A stretch of 13,869 bases of DNA. Source: Bacteroidales bacterium (lineage in GTDB: Bacteria; Bacteroidota; Bacteroidia; Bacteroidales; UBA932). Location of the stretch: NCBI GenBank assembly GCA_017614795.1, contig JAGABD010000089.1:1-13869 (forward strand), written 5' to 3'. This document shows, piece by piece, positions 1 to 7,094 of this stretch. The translations under genes and the position numbers were made by a program. Below the pieces are notes generated by a model. That model was not told where the DNA came from, searched no databases, and was given only the letters and a program-made list of their open reading frames with translations. Each line of letters starts with the position of its first letter. The stretch's first letter is position 1.

Positions 1-1349
1 CCCTGGTCGACCATGGACCACGCGACCTTGATGAAGCCCGCGAGGTTGGCGCCCTTCACATAGTCGATGCCGCCGTCTTCCTTGCGCCCGTATTTCACGC
101 AGGAGGCGTGGATGTCGGACATGATGCGGTGCAGGTGCTCGTCGACCTCTTCGGCCGTCCATTTCTGGCGGATGCTGTTCTGGGTCATCTCAAGTCCGGA
201 AGTGGCCACGCCGCCGGCGTTGGAAGCCTTGCCCGGAGAATAGAGGATGCCGGCGTTCTGGAACACCTCGATGGCCTCTGGAGTGGAAGGCATATTGGCG
301 CCTTCGGTCACGCAGATGCAGCCGTTCGCCACAAGCGTGCGGGCCGCCTCGCCGTCGAGTTCATTCTGGGTGGCGCAAGGCATAGCGATGTCGCACTTGA
401 TTCCCCAGGGCTTCTGTCCGCCGCCGAAGTACTGGGCGGTGGGATATTTCTTCGCGTACTCGCTGATGCGGCCGCGGAGCATGTTCTTGAGGGTCATGAC
501 ATACTGCCATTTCTCCTCGTCGAGGCCGTCGGGATCGTATACGAAGCCGTCGGAGTCGGAAAGGGTGACAACCTTTGCGCCGAGCTGCATCGCCTTCTTG
601 GCCGCATACTGGGCCACATTGCCCGCACCGGAAATGACCACCGTCTTGCCCTTGAAGCCATCGCCTTTTGTCGCGAGCATTTCCTGGGCGAAGTAGCAGG
701 CGCCGAAACCGGTGGCTTCGGGACGGAGGAGAGAACCGCCCCAGGAAAGTCCCTTGCCGGTGAGGGTGCCGGTGAATTCGTCGCGCAGGCGCTTGTACTG
801 TCCGAAGAGATAGCCGATTTCGCGGCCGCCCACTCCGATGTCGCCGGCGGGAACGTCGGTGTCCTGTCCGATGTGGCGCTGGAGTTCGGTCATGAAGCTC
901 TGGCAGAAACGCATCACCTCGGCGTCGGACTTGCCTCGGGGGCTGAAGTTGGAACCGCCCTTGCCGCCGCCCATAGGCAGAGTGGTGAGGGCGTTCTTGA
1001 AGGTCTGTTCGAAAGCGAGGAACTTCATGATGCTGAGGTTCACGCTCTCGTGGAAGCGGATACCGCCCTTGTAAGGGCCTATCGCGCTATTCATCTGTAC
1101 GCGGTAACCGCGGTTCACCTGAACCTGTCCACGGTCGTCCACCCAGGGCACGCGGAAGGAGATGACCCTTTCGGGCTCCACCAGCCTTTCCATCACCTTG
1201 AGTTCCCTCAACTGAGGATACTCCATAATGTAGGGTGCCACGCTCGTGAGCACTTCGCGAACCGCCTGCGCGAATTCCTTCTCGCCGGGGTTTGCCGCTT
1301 CGAGACCCGCCATAAAGGTCTCTACGTACTTTTTGCTGAAATTGTCCAT
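1..1349 (-). CDS. gdhA: NADP-type glutamate dehydrogenase, 3' end cut by the window edge
   Basis: This is a hexameric-type glutamate dehydrogenase that interconverts 2-oxoglutarate plus ammonium and glutamate in the cytoplasm, so it links nitrogen assimilation to the TCA cycle. The ATG at 1349 gives MDNFSKKYVE, and 449 codons are present. Seen directly: the substrate-binding PYKGGIRFH segment (about 92-100), the QTFKNALTTLPMGGGKGG block (115-132) with catalytic Lys at about 130, the PAGDIGVGGREIGYL block starting at 167, and a C-terminal Rossmann nucleotide site (VISGAGNVAQYAAKK). The GGIRFHESVN form resembles the bacterial NADP-dependent group, but cofactor preference is inferred. The reading frame is still open at base 1 (…AWSMVDQ); family length is near 445-450, so only a few codons are missing. 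It starts 18 bases after the CNNM gene stop, with no promoter box of its own seen, so read-through from upstream is likely. Confidence 0.97.
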   Translation of the reverse strand, partial: MDNFSKKYVETFMAGLEAANPGEKEFAQAVREVLTSVAPYIMEYPQLRELKVMERLVEPERVISFRVPWVDDRGQVQVNRGYRVQMNSAIGPYKGGIRFHESVNLSIMKFLAFEQTFKNALTTLPMGGGKGGSNFSPRGKSDAEVMRFCQSFMTELQRHIGQDTDVPAGDIGVGGREIGYLFGQYKRLRDEFTGTLTGKGLSWGGSLLRPEATGFGACYFAQEMLATKGDGFKGKTVVISGAGNVAQYAAKKAMQLGAKVVTLSDSDGFVYDPDGLDEEKWQYVMTLKNMLRGRISEYAKKYPTAQYFGGGQKPWGIKCDIAMPCATQNELDGEAARTLVANGCICVTEGANMPSTPEAIEVFQNAGILYSPGKASNAGGVATSGLEMTQNSIRQKWTAEEVDEHLHRIMSDIHASCVKYGRKEDGGIDYVKGANLAGFIKVAWSMVDQ

Positions 1350-1367
1350 AAATATTACACTGAATAA

Positions 1368-2459
1368 CTAACTGTCGTGTTCTTTCTTGGGTATCTGCAC
1401 CTTGCGGTAACGCTTCTGCCTCTTCTCCCAGCGCTCCTTGGCGAACTTCTGCATATCGCTCACCTCGTCGCTCTCGTCCATTATCTCGAGACCGAACACG
1501 GTTTCGATTATGTCTTCCAGCGTGAGGATGCCCTGGAAGCAGCCGTACTCGTCGATAATGAGCGCTATCTGCTCCTTGCGGCGGAGCAGGGCCTCCCAGA
1601 TGTCGCTGAGTGGAGTTTCTTCGTTGAAGAAGGAGACGTCGCGGCGGATGTCCTTCAGAGTCTTGTCGAACTTGTCTTCGGCGAGGTCCTCGAGGGCGTC
1701 GTCGCGCAGGATATAGCCGGTTATGTACTCGGGAGACTCGGCGTACACCGGAATCCTGGAATGGTGCTCGAACTCCTCGGTGTCGAAGTATTCCTCGAGA
1801 GTCATCGACTCGGGGGCGGTGGAGCACACCACGCGGGGCGTCATCGCATCGTACGCGAGCACGTTGTCCAGTTTGATGATGTTCTGGATCACGCGGTTTT
1901 CCTCCTTGTCTATCACGCCTTCCTCTTCTCCCACGTTCGCCATCGCCATCACCTCCTCGCGGCTGACAGCCGCCTCGTCGCCTTCTCCGCCGAAGCGCTT
2001 GCCCACGTACTGCACCAGCAGGACCAGGGGATACATAAGGAACATCAGCACCGAGATGCCGCGGGTGGTGAATCCCATCAGCTTCTTGTAGCCGCGCGTG
2101 CCTATGGTCTTGGGGATTATCTCGGCGCAGAAGAGGATGAGCACGGTGACCACCGCTGACATCACCCCCACCCACGCGCTGCCGAGGGCCCTTGCGGTGA
2201 AAACGCCCACAAGGGATGCCCCGAAGGTGTTGGCTATGGTGTTCATCGACAGGATGGCCGCTATGGGCTTGTCGATGTCGGTCTTGTACTGCTTGAATTT
2301 GCGGGCCGGCCTGTAGCCTTCTTCCTCCTTGGCGGAGATGAAGGACAGCGGCGTGGACATCAGCACCGACTCGAGTATCGAGCAGAGGAACGAGATGCCT
2401 ACCGTAAAGAAAAGGTCCAGCAGCAGCGGAAGAATGTATGATGCGTCTCTTTCGGGCAT
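1368..2459 (-). CDS. CNNM (DUF21)/CBS-pair membrane protein, CorC/HlyC-like, without the C-terminal transporter-associated domain
   Basis: This 363-residue inner-membrane protein belongs to the CNNM/CorC group, whose members are linked to magnesium or cobalt efflux; older annotations call them hemolysins. The N-terminal half has about four hydrophobic segments (roughly 7-30, 65-92, 97-115 and 133-152) and the family motif AEIIPKT. A CBS pair follows at about 200-325: AYDAMTPR opens the first repeat, SRIPVY lies within it, and DEYGCFQGILTLEDIIETV is the typical second-repeat end. The chain stops in a basic tail (KRQKRYRKVQIPKK) about 35 residues after the CBS pair, so the CorC_HlyC C-terminal domain of many relatives is absent. 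The ATG at 2459 lies 3 bases after the rfbB stop, indicating co-transcription. Ion transport is known for relatives; the ion here is not determinable. Confidence 0.9.
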   Translation of the reverse strand: MPERDASYILPLLLDLFFTVGISFLCSILESVLMSTPLSFISAKEEEGYRPARKFKQYKTDIDKPIAAILSMNTIANTFGASLVGVFTARALGSAWVGVMSAVVTVLILFCAEIIPKTIGTRGYKKLMGFTTRGISVLMFLMYPLVLLVQYVGKRFGGEGDEAAVSREEVMAMANVGEEEGVIDKEENRVIQNIIKLDNVLAYDAMTPRVVCSTAPESMTLEEYFDTEEFEHHSRIPVYAESPEYITGYILRDDALEDLAEDKFDKTLKDIRRDVSFFNEETPLSDIWEALLRRKEQIALIIDEYGCFQGILTLEDIIETVFGLEIMDESDEVSDMQKFAKERWEKRQKRYRKVQIPKKEHDS

Positions 2460-2462
2460 GGA

Positions 2463-3524
2463 CTAACGGTTTTTGTACATCTGTTCGTAATACTTCTGGT
2501 AATCGCCGCTGGTGACGTTGTCCAGCCAGTCCTGGTTGTCCAGATACCACTTCACCGTCTTGCGGATGCCCTCTTCGAACTGCAGGGAAGGTTCCCAGCC
2601 GAGCTCGCGCTGGAGCTTGCGGGAATCGATGGCGTAGCGCAGGTCGTGGCCGGCGCGGTCCGTCACGAAGGTGATGAGGTCGTCGTCGGCTCCCTCGGGA
2701 CGTCCGAGAAGCTCGTCGGTGGTGCGGATGAGCACCTTGATGATATCGATGTTCTTCCACTCGTTGAATCCGCCGATGTTGTAGGTGTCGCCGGGCTTGC
2801 CTTTGTGGAAGATGAGGTCGATCGCCCTGGCGTGGTCCTCCACGAACAGCCAGTCGCGCACGTTCTCGCCCTTGCCGTATACGGGGAGGGGCTTGCGGTG
2901 GCGGATGTTGTTTATGAAGAGGGGTATGAGCTTTTCGGGGAACTGGTAGGGGCCGTAGTTGTTGGAGCAGTTGGTCACTATCGTGGGCATTCCGTAGGTG
3001 TCGTGGAACGCGCGCACGAAATGGTCGCTGCTCGCCTTGCTTGCGCTGTACGGGCTGTGCGGGTCGTAGCGGGTTTCTTCCGTGAACAGGGTGCCGTCGA
3101 ACTCGAGGGCGCCGTACACCTCGTCGGTGCTGATGTGGTAGAAGCGCTTGCCTTCCCACTCCCCGTTCCACGCGGCCTTGGCGGCCTGGAGCATCGAGAG
3201 GGTGCCGAGCACGTTGGTGCGGGCGAAGGTGAAGGGATCCTTGATGCTGCGGTCCACGTGGGATTCCGCGGCGAGATGGATCACTCCGTCGACGTGTTCA
3301 CGCTGCATAAGCGCGAGGATGGCGTCGAAATCGCAGACGTCCAGGCGCTCGAAGCTGTAGTTGGGTTTGTCCTCGACGTCCTTGAGATTGGCGAGATTGC
3401 CCGCGTAGGTGAGCTTGTCGACGTTGATTATGTGATATTCGGGGTATTTGTTCACGAGGAGACGGACCAGATGGGATCCGATGAATCCCGCGCCGCCTGT
3501 GACGATGATAGTTCTCTTATCCAT
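2463..3524 (-). CDS. rfbB: dTDP-glucose 4,6-dehydratase
   Basis: This is an extended short-chain dehydrogenase/reductase that converts dTDP-D-glucose to dTDP-4-keto-6-deoxy-D-glucose, the second step toward dTDP-L-rhamnose and other deoxysugars of surface polysaccharide. It has 353 residues, the usual size. Seen directly: the NAD-binding GGAGFIG motif (10-16), LAAESHVDRS (84-93), the STDEVYG active-site loop with Thr133-Asp134-Glu135, and the YSASK catalytic pair Tyr159/Lys163. SNNYGPYQFPEKLIP and GENVRDWLFVEDH are characteristic of RmlB rather than of UDP-glucose epimerases. The rmlA, rmlC and rmlD partners are not in this window, so they must lie elsewhere or the product feeds another pathway. 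A -7-type box lies 8 bases upstream. The next gene downstream starts 3 bases after this stop. Confidence 0.97.
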   Translation of the reverse strand: MDKRTIIVTGGAGFIGSHLVRLLVNKYPEYHIINVDKLTYAGNLANLKDVEDKPNYSFERLDVCDFDAILALMQREHVDGVIHLAAESHVDRSIKDPFTFARTNVLGTLSMLQAAKAAWNGEWEGKRFYHISTDEVYGALEFDGTLFTEETRYDPHSPYSASKASSDHFVRAFHDTYGMPTIVTNCSNNYGPYQFPEKLIPLFINNIRHRKPLPVYGKGENVRDWLFVEDHARAIDLIFHKGKPGDTYNIGGFNEWKNIDIIKVLIRTTDELLGRPEGADDDLITFVTDRAGHDLRYAIDSRKLQRELGWEPSLQFEEGIRKTVKWYLDNQDWLDNVTSGDYQKYYEQMYKNR

Positions 3525-3532
3525 ACAAACTA

Positions 3533-3540
3533 CAAAAATA
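3533..3540 (-). promoter_or_regulatory. Candidate -7 promoter box of rfbB
   Basis: Read on the minus strand the bases are TATTTTTG, an exact match to the Bacteroidetes -7 consensus TAnnTTTG. The box ends 8 bases before the rfbB ATG (3524), inside the 33-base gap after the AraC-type gene. I see no TTG at the usual -33 distance, so this is a half-supported promoter. If it is used, the leader would be only a few bases long. Confidence 0.5.
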
Positions 3541-3557
3541 ACAAAAATCTTGGTATA

Positions 3558-3974
3558 TCACTTATTGCATAAGTGTTTTTCTTTCCACTCCTGCGGGCTG
3601 CAGCCTGAAACTTCGCAGAACTGCCTGCGGAAATTCGCCCGGTCGATGCCTACCGAATCCGCCAGCTGGGCTATGGAGATGGTCGGATCTTCATCCATAA
3701 GACGCTGAGATTCAACGATTCTCAATTCTTTGCGCCAGGTCCGGAAACTCTTTCCAAGGACGTTCAGGCAGTACGTCGACAGGCGTTCCCTGCTTATTCC
3801 CATACGATTCGCCACGGTCGCCATATCGGCATCGGGCGAGCAGAATCCTCGGTCTTCCACCCAGCGGTGGACCATAATCGTAACTCTTGAAACGCTTTGT
3901 TTCTGATAATCCTTTGTCCGGGAGGAATAACGGCGGAACAGCGCCATAAGGACCTTGTTGATAAAGTTGAGCAT
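3558..3974 (-). CDS. Small AraC-family DNA-binding protein (HTH domain only)
   Basis: From the ATG at 3974 (MLNFINKVLM) this gives 138 residues. The C-terminal ~100 residues form an AraC/XylS-type double helix-turn-helix: the first HTH is around DMATVANRMGISRERLSTYC, then the linker helix FRTWRKELRIVESQRLM, then the second HTH around SIAQLADSVGIDRANFRRQF, and the closing GCSPQEWKEKH is typical of the family. No ligand-binding or receiver domain is present, so this is a stand-alone DNA-binding module whose signal cannot be read from sequence. The frame stays open to an ATG at 4124, but that would overlap the ffh promoter and about 90 bases of ffh coding sequence, so I prefer 3974; the ATG at 3947 is also possible. 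It is divergent from ffh. Its targets are unknown; rfbB, 33 bases downstream, and itself are the nearest candidates. Confidence 0.8.
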   Translation of the reverse strand: MLNFINKVLMALFRRYSSRTKDYQKQSVSRVTIMVHRWVEDRGFCSPDADMATVANRMGISRERLSTYCLNVLGKSFRTWRKELRIVESQRLMDEDPTISIAQLADSVGIDRANFRRQFCEVSGCSPQEWKEKHLCNK

Positions 3975-3998
3975 AAGAAATGAAATGGTTAAGATAGG

Positions 3999-4025
3999 TT
4001 GGTGTCGGATTTTTCCGTATTTTTG
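3999..4025 (+). promoter_or_regulatory. Promoter of ffh (-33 TTG and -7 TATTTTTG)
   Basis: TATTTTTG at 4018-4025 matches TAnnTTTG exactly, and a TTG lies at 3999-4001 with 16 bases between, a few shorter than the usual ~19. The -7 box ends 7 bases before the ffh ATG at 4033, so the transcript would carry almost no leader. The preceding divergent AraC-type gene starts at 3974, so the shared intergenic stretch is only 58 bases. Confidence 0.6.
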
Positions 4026-4032
4026 CGCCGCT

Positions 4033-5355
4033 ATGTTTGAAAATCTATCCGAAAGGCTCGAACGCTCCTTCAAGATTTTGAAGGGTGAGGGCAAGATAAC
4101 CGAAATAAACGTCGCCGAAACCATGAAGGACGTCCGCAGGGCCCTGCTGGACGCCGACGTGAGCTACAAGGTCGCGAAGGAATTCTGCGACCGCGTGAAG
4201 GACAAGGCGATAGGAACGGGTGTTCTCACCGCCGTCAAGCCCCAGCAGATGATGGTGAAGATCGTCCACGACGAGCTCGCCGAGTTTATGGGAAGCAACG
4301 CCGTCGAGGTGAACTTCAAGGGCAATCCCGGAGTGGTGCTCGTGGCCGGCCTCAACGGTTCCGGCAAAACCACCTTCTGCGGCAAGTTCGCCCTTCGCCT
4401 GAAGAGCAAAGGGGTGAAGGTGATGCTCGCCGCCTGCGACACCTTCCGTCCCGCCGCAATCGACCAGCTCAAGACGCTGGGAGAGCAGGTCGGAGTGCCC
4501 GTGTTCAGCCTCGAAGGAGAAAAAGACCCGGTGAAAGTCGCGAAGGCGGCGGTTTCCAAAGCGGGCCAGGAAGGATACAGCACGGTCATAGTCGATACCG
4601 CCGGACGGCTTGCGGTGGATGCCGAACTGATGGATGAAATCCGCACACTGCACTCCGCCCTCAAGCCTTCCGAAAGCCTTTTCGTGGTGGATGCGATGAC
4701 CGGCCAGGACGCGGTGGAATCCGCAAAGGCCTTCAACGAAGCCATCGACTACGAAGGCGTGGTCCTCACCAAGCTGGACGGCGACACCCGCGGAGGCGCC
4801 GCGCTTTCCATCAAGGCCGTCACGGGCAAGCCCATAAAGTTCGTCAGCACGGGAGAAAAGATGGAGGCCCTCGACCTCTTCCACCCTTCCCGCGTGGCGG
4901 ACAGGATTCTCGGAATGGGCGACGTGGTCTCCCTCGTGGAAAAGGCCCAGGAAGCGTTCGACGAACAGCAGGCGCGCGAAACCCGCAAGAAACTCGCGAA
5001 GAACCAGTTCAACCTCAACGATTTCTACAACCAGATCCAGCAAGTGCGCAAGATGGGCGACATCAAGGACCTTGCGTCGATGATTCCCGGAATGGGCAAG
5101 ATGATGAAGGACGTCGACATCGACAACGACGCCGCGTTCAAGAGCACCGAAGCCATCTACCACTCGATGACCCCCTTCGAAAGGGAGCATCCCGAATCCA
5201 TCAACGGCAGCCGCAGGCGCCGCATAGCTGAAGGCAGCGGCACCACGATAGCCGACGTCAACAAACTCCTCAAGCAGTTCGAGGGGTCTCGCAAGATGAT
5301 GAAGATGGCAGTCGACGGAAGTCTCGCCGCCAAACTCAAGAATTTCAGGGGCTAG
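4033..5355 (+). CDS. ffh: Signal recognition particle GTPase Ffh (SRP54)
   Basis: Ffh is the protein subunit of the signal recognition particle. It binds signal sequences of nascent membrane proteins and, through GTP-dependent pairing with FtsY, delivers ribosomes to the translocon. From the ATG at 4033 the protein is 440 residues and starts MFENLSERLERSFKILKGEG, the conserved Ffh N-terminus. Seen directly: the four-helix N domain (1-95), the P-loop GLNGSGKTT (106-114), DTFRPAAIDQL (136-146), DTAGR (188-192), the guanine-specificity motif TKLD (246-249) with GDTRGG, and the methionine-rich M domain from about 325 with IPGMGKMMK (351-359) and the RNA-binding GSRRRRIAEGSGT (392-404). An in-frame upstream start at 3955 is rejected because it would translate the promoter. 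The stop codon overlaps that of the convergent nucleotidase gene. Confidence 0.98.
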   Translation: MFENLSERLERSFKILKGEGKITEINVAETMKDVRRALLDADVSYKVAKEFCDRVKDKAIGTGVLTAVKPQQMMVKIVHDELAEFMGSNAVEVNFKGNPGVVLVAGLNGSGKTTFCGKFALRLKSKGVKVMLAACDTFRPAAIDQLKTLGEQVGVPVFSLEGEKDPVKVAKAAVSKAGQEGYSTVIVDTAGRLAVDAELMDEIRTLHSALKPSESLFVVDAMTGQDAVESAKAFNEAIDYEGVVLTKLDGDTRGGAALSIKAVTGKPIKFVSTGEKMEALDLFHPSRVADRILGMGDVVSLVEKAQEAFDEQQARETRKKLAKNQFNLNDFYNQIQQVRKMGDIKDLASMIPGMGKMMKDVDIDNDAAFKSTEAIYHSMTPFEREHPESINGSRRRRIAEGSGTTIADVNKLLKQFEGSRKMMKMAVDGSLAAKLKNFRG

Positions 5356-7091
5356 GGCCTCTCCGGGAACAGCAGCGCCATATCGGCCGCTATCCCCTCC
5401 TCAGCCTTCTTTTCAGGAATGAACCGCCACTCCCCGAGAGTCCGGCGGTTTTCCATAGTATCGTGGTCCAAAAGGCCCTTCTCTTCGACGAATCGGTAGA
5501 TAAGTTCACGGATTTCGGGATACTTGCCGGTAGTGCGCGAAGGGAGCTCCTCCTTGGGAATGCCGGCGCCCTTTATCATCAGGTCTCCCCCGCCGTTGGC
5601 ACGGTACGAGGTCATCGCCACCGAATAATGCGCATTCTCGTCGAAAGGAGTGCCGTCGGCAAGGCCGAGGATGGAGATCCTGCTGCCGGCAGGCTTGTCG
5701 ATATCCACCGTGTAGTTGATGCCCGCCGCCGAATCGAAGTTGTACGAACGGTTGCGGAACGACCAGGAAGCCTGGTTGTTGCGGGGGTCGTCGCGCGGTA
5801 TAATGTCCAGCACATGGCCCGAACCCGGAGCCGCCAGGCGTATGCCATAGGCATATTCAAGCAGGTTCTTTATTTCGGCCCCGCTCATATCCATCTTGAA
5901 CAGGGTGTTCTCGAAGGGATAGATCGTGAACATGTCGTTGTATAGCAGCACCCCGGCAGCGACCTTTCCATTGTAGGTCAGCGGCGCCGCGAGGGAAATC
6001 TGCGCTCCGCTTCCTGCCAGCTGGACTGTATGCAGAAGGCTGATGTAGTCGCACATGCCCTTGTAGGCGTCTCGGGTGTAAAGGTCCTCGGAAAGCATGC
6101 CGACCTCACGGAGGGTAAAGGTCCTGACCGCCTCGTAATCTCCCCGGAAAGTTTCGCGCATCGCGGCATCGGCCCTGTCCTTATCGACCTTTACGAGTCC
6201 TGCGGAGATGTTCCTGGAAACCACCTTGCGGTCCTTTACCTCAACCTCTATCTTCCCTATTCCAAGATACTTGGCCTTGGTGCCGGTATTGATGAGGGCG
6301 ATGCTGTCGTTCTGGACCGTGGTCTGCCTATGGTCGTGCGCGCAAAGCACGAAGTCCACCCCGCGAAGGCTTTTGTAGAGGTCGAGTCCCTGGCTCTCCA
6401 GCATGCTGCCGTCGCCTAGCCCGGTGCCCGAATGTACGGCCACTATGGTGACCTGCGGATTATAGCGCGCCTTTAGCCAGTAAACGTCCTCCTGGGCCAG
6501 CGGGATGAGGTTCTTGAAGTCCATTCCGCTCCAGATGCTCTCGTCCAGCCAAGCCCTCATATTGGGATTTGTGTACCCTATTACGAGCACTTTGAGACCG
6601 GCCCGGCGGAATATCTTGAAACTGCGCCAGTAGGGCTTGCCGCCGTCGTTGCGTATGGCATTGCCGGCAAGGAAAGGGATGCCCCTGCGGCGAAGCTGCT
6701 TCGTAACCCTGTCGTAAACCGGATGACCCGTTTCCACGTCGTGGTTCCCCACCACAATGGCATCGTATTTCATATAGTCTGCAATGCGCACGAAAAGATG
6801 CTCGGAGACCGTATCGACATAATTGTAGTAATATGCCGCATTGTCGCCCTGAAGGCAGTCTCCGGCATCGACGAACAGCACGTTCTCCGCCCCGTCGGCG
6901 GCACGCACGCTGTCCACGTAAGTGTTGAGCGCCATCAAGCTGGTGCGGTTGCTTCCGTCCACATAGGAGGAGTCGAACCAAGCGCCGTGGACGTCATCTG
7001 TTTCAAGTATCGTAAGTGTATGGATACCGTCTTTCGGGCCGCAGGCGCAGATGAGCGCCGCCGCGGCAATCGTTATGCAGAATCTTTTCAT
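5352..7091 (-). CDS. 5'-nucleotidase/2',3'-cyclic phosphodiesterase-family metallophosphoesterase lipoprotein
   Basis: This 579-residue protein has the two-domain layout of the 5'-nucleotidase/UshA/CpdB group, which dephosphorylates extracytoplasmic nucleotides so that nucleosides and phosphate can be taken up. A lipoprotein signal (MKRFCITIAAAALICAC, Cys17 as the lipidated residue) predicts periplasmic or outer-membrane anchoring. The metallophosphatase domain (25-300) shows dimetal ligands in TDDVHG (Asp33, His35), DAGD (75-78), GNHD (115-118), AVHSGTG (His220) and AHDH (His252, His254). The C-terminal substrate-binding domain (from about 325) has YPFENTLFKMDMSG and TSYRANGGGD. The usual Asn of the first motif (TNDxHG) is Asp here. 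The ATG at 7091 is 3 bases after the stop of the outer-membrane gene, so the two form an operon. Which nucleotide it prefers cannot be read from the sequence. Confidence 0.92.
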   Translation of the reverse strand: MKRFCITIAAAALICACGPKDGIHTLTILETDDVHGAWFDSSYVDGSNRTSLMALNTYVDSVRAADGAENVLFVDAGDCLQGDNAAYYYNYVDTVSEHLFVRIADYMKYDAIVVGNHDVETGHPVYDRVTKQLRRRGIPFLAGNAIRNDGGKPYWRSFKIFRRAGLKVLVIGYTNPNMRAWLDESIWSGMDFKNLIPLAQEDVYWLKARYNPQVTIVAVHSGTGLGDGSMLESQGLDLYKSLRGVDFVLCAHDHRQTTVQNDSIALINTGTKAKYLGIGKIEVEVKDRKVVSRNISAGLVKVDKDRADAAMRETFRGDYEAVRTFTLREVGMLSEDLYTRDAYKGMCDYISLLHTVQLAGSGAQISLAAPLTYNGKVAAGVLLYNDMFTIYPFENTLFKMDMSGAEIKNLLEYAYGIRLAAPGSGHVLDIIPRDDPRNNQASWSFRNRSYNFDSAAGINYTVDIDKPAGSRISILGLADGTPFDENAHYSVAMTSYRANGGGDLMIKGAGIPKEELPSRTTGKYPEIRELIYRFVEEKGLLDHDTMENRRTLGEWRFIPEKKAEEGIAADMALLFPERP

Positions 7092-7094
7092 CGT

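Noticed and set aside
108..1367. 419-codon plus-strand open frame opposite gdhA
   Set aside because: It is antisense to a securely identified gene; its His/Ala/Val-rich composition with no recognisable motif is what the complement of GC-rich codons produces.
1350..1367. Possible gdhA promoter in the 18-base gap
   Set aside because: No TAnnTTTG box is present in the gap on the minus strand; one could lie within the CNNM gene, but I did not find it.
1087..3171. 694-codon minus-strand open frame crossing gdhA, the CNNM gene and rfbB
   Set aside because: It is an alternative frame of three real genes, extremely rich in Arg, Pro, His and Gln, with no domain; it would require all three assigned genes to be wrong.
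3955..4032. Upstream in-frame start extending ffh
   Set aside because: It would translate the promoter boxes and add residues not found in Ffh; the family N-terminus MFENLSERLE starts at 4033.
3975..4124. N-terminal extension of the AraC-type protein to an ATG at 4124
   Set aside because: It would overlap ~90 bases of ffh coding sequence and the ffh promoter, and the extra residues show no conserved pattern.
5347..5360. Small hairpin GGGGC/GCCTC at the shared ffh/nucleotidase stop codons
   Set aside because: It has only five pairs, one a wobble, and no U-tract on either strand, so it is not a credible terminator.
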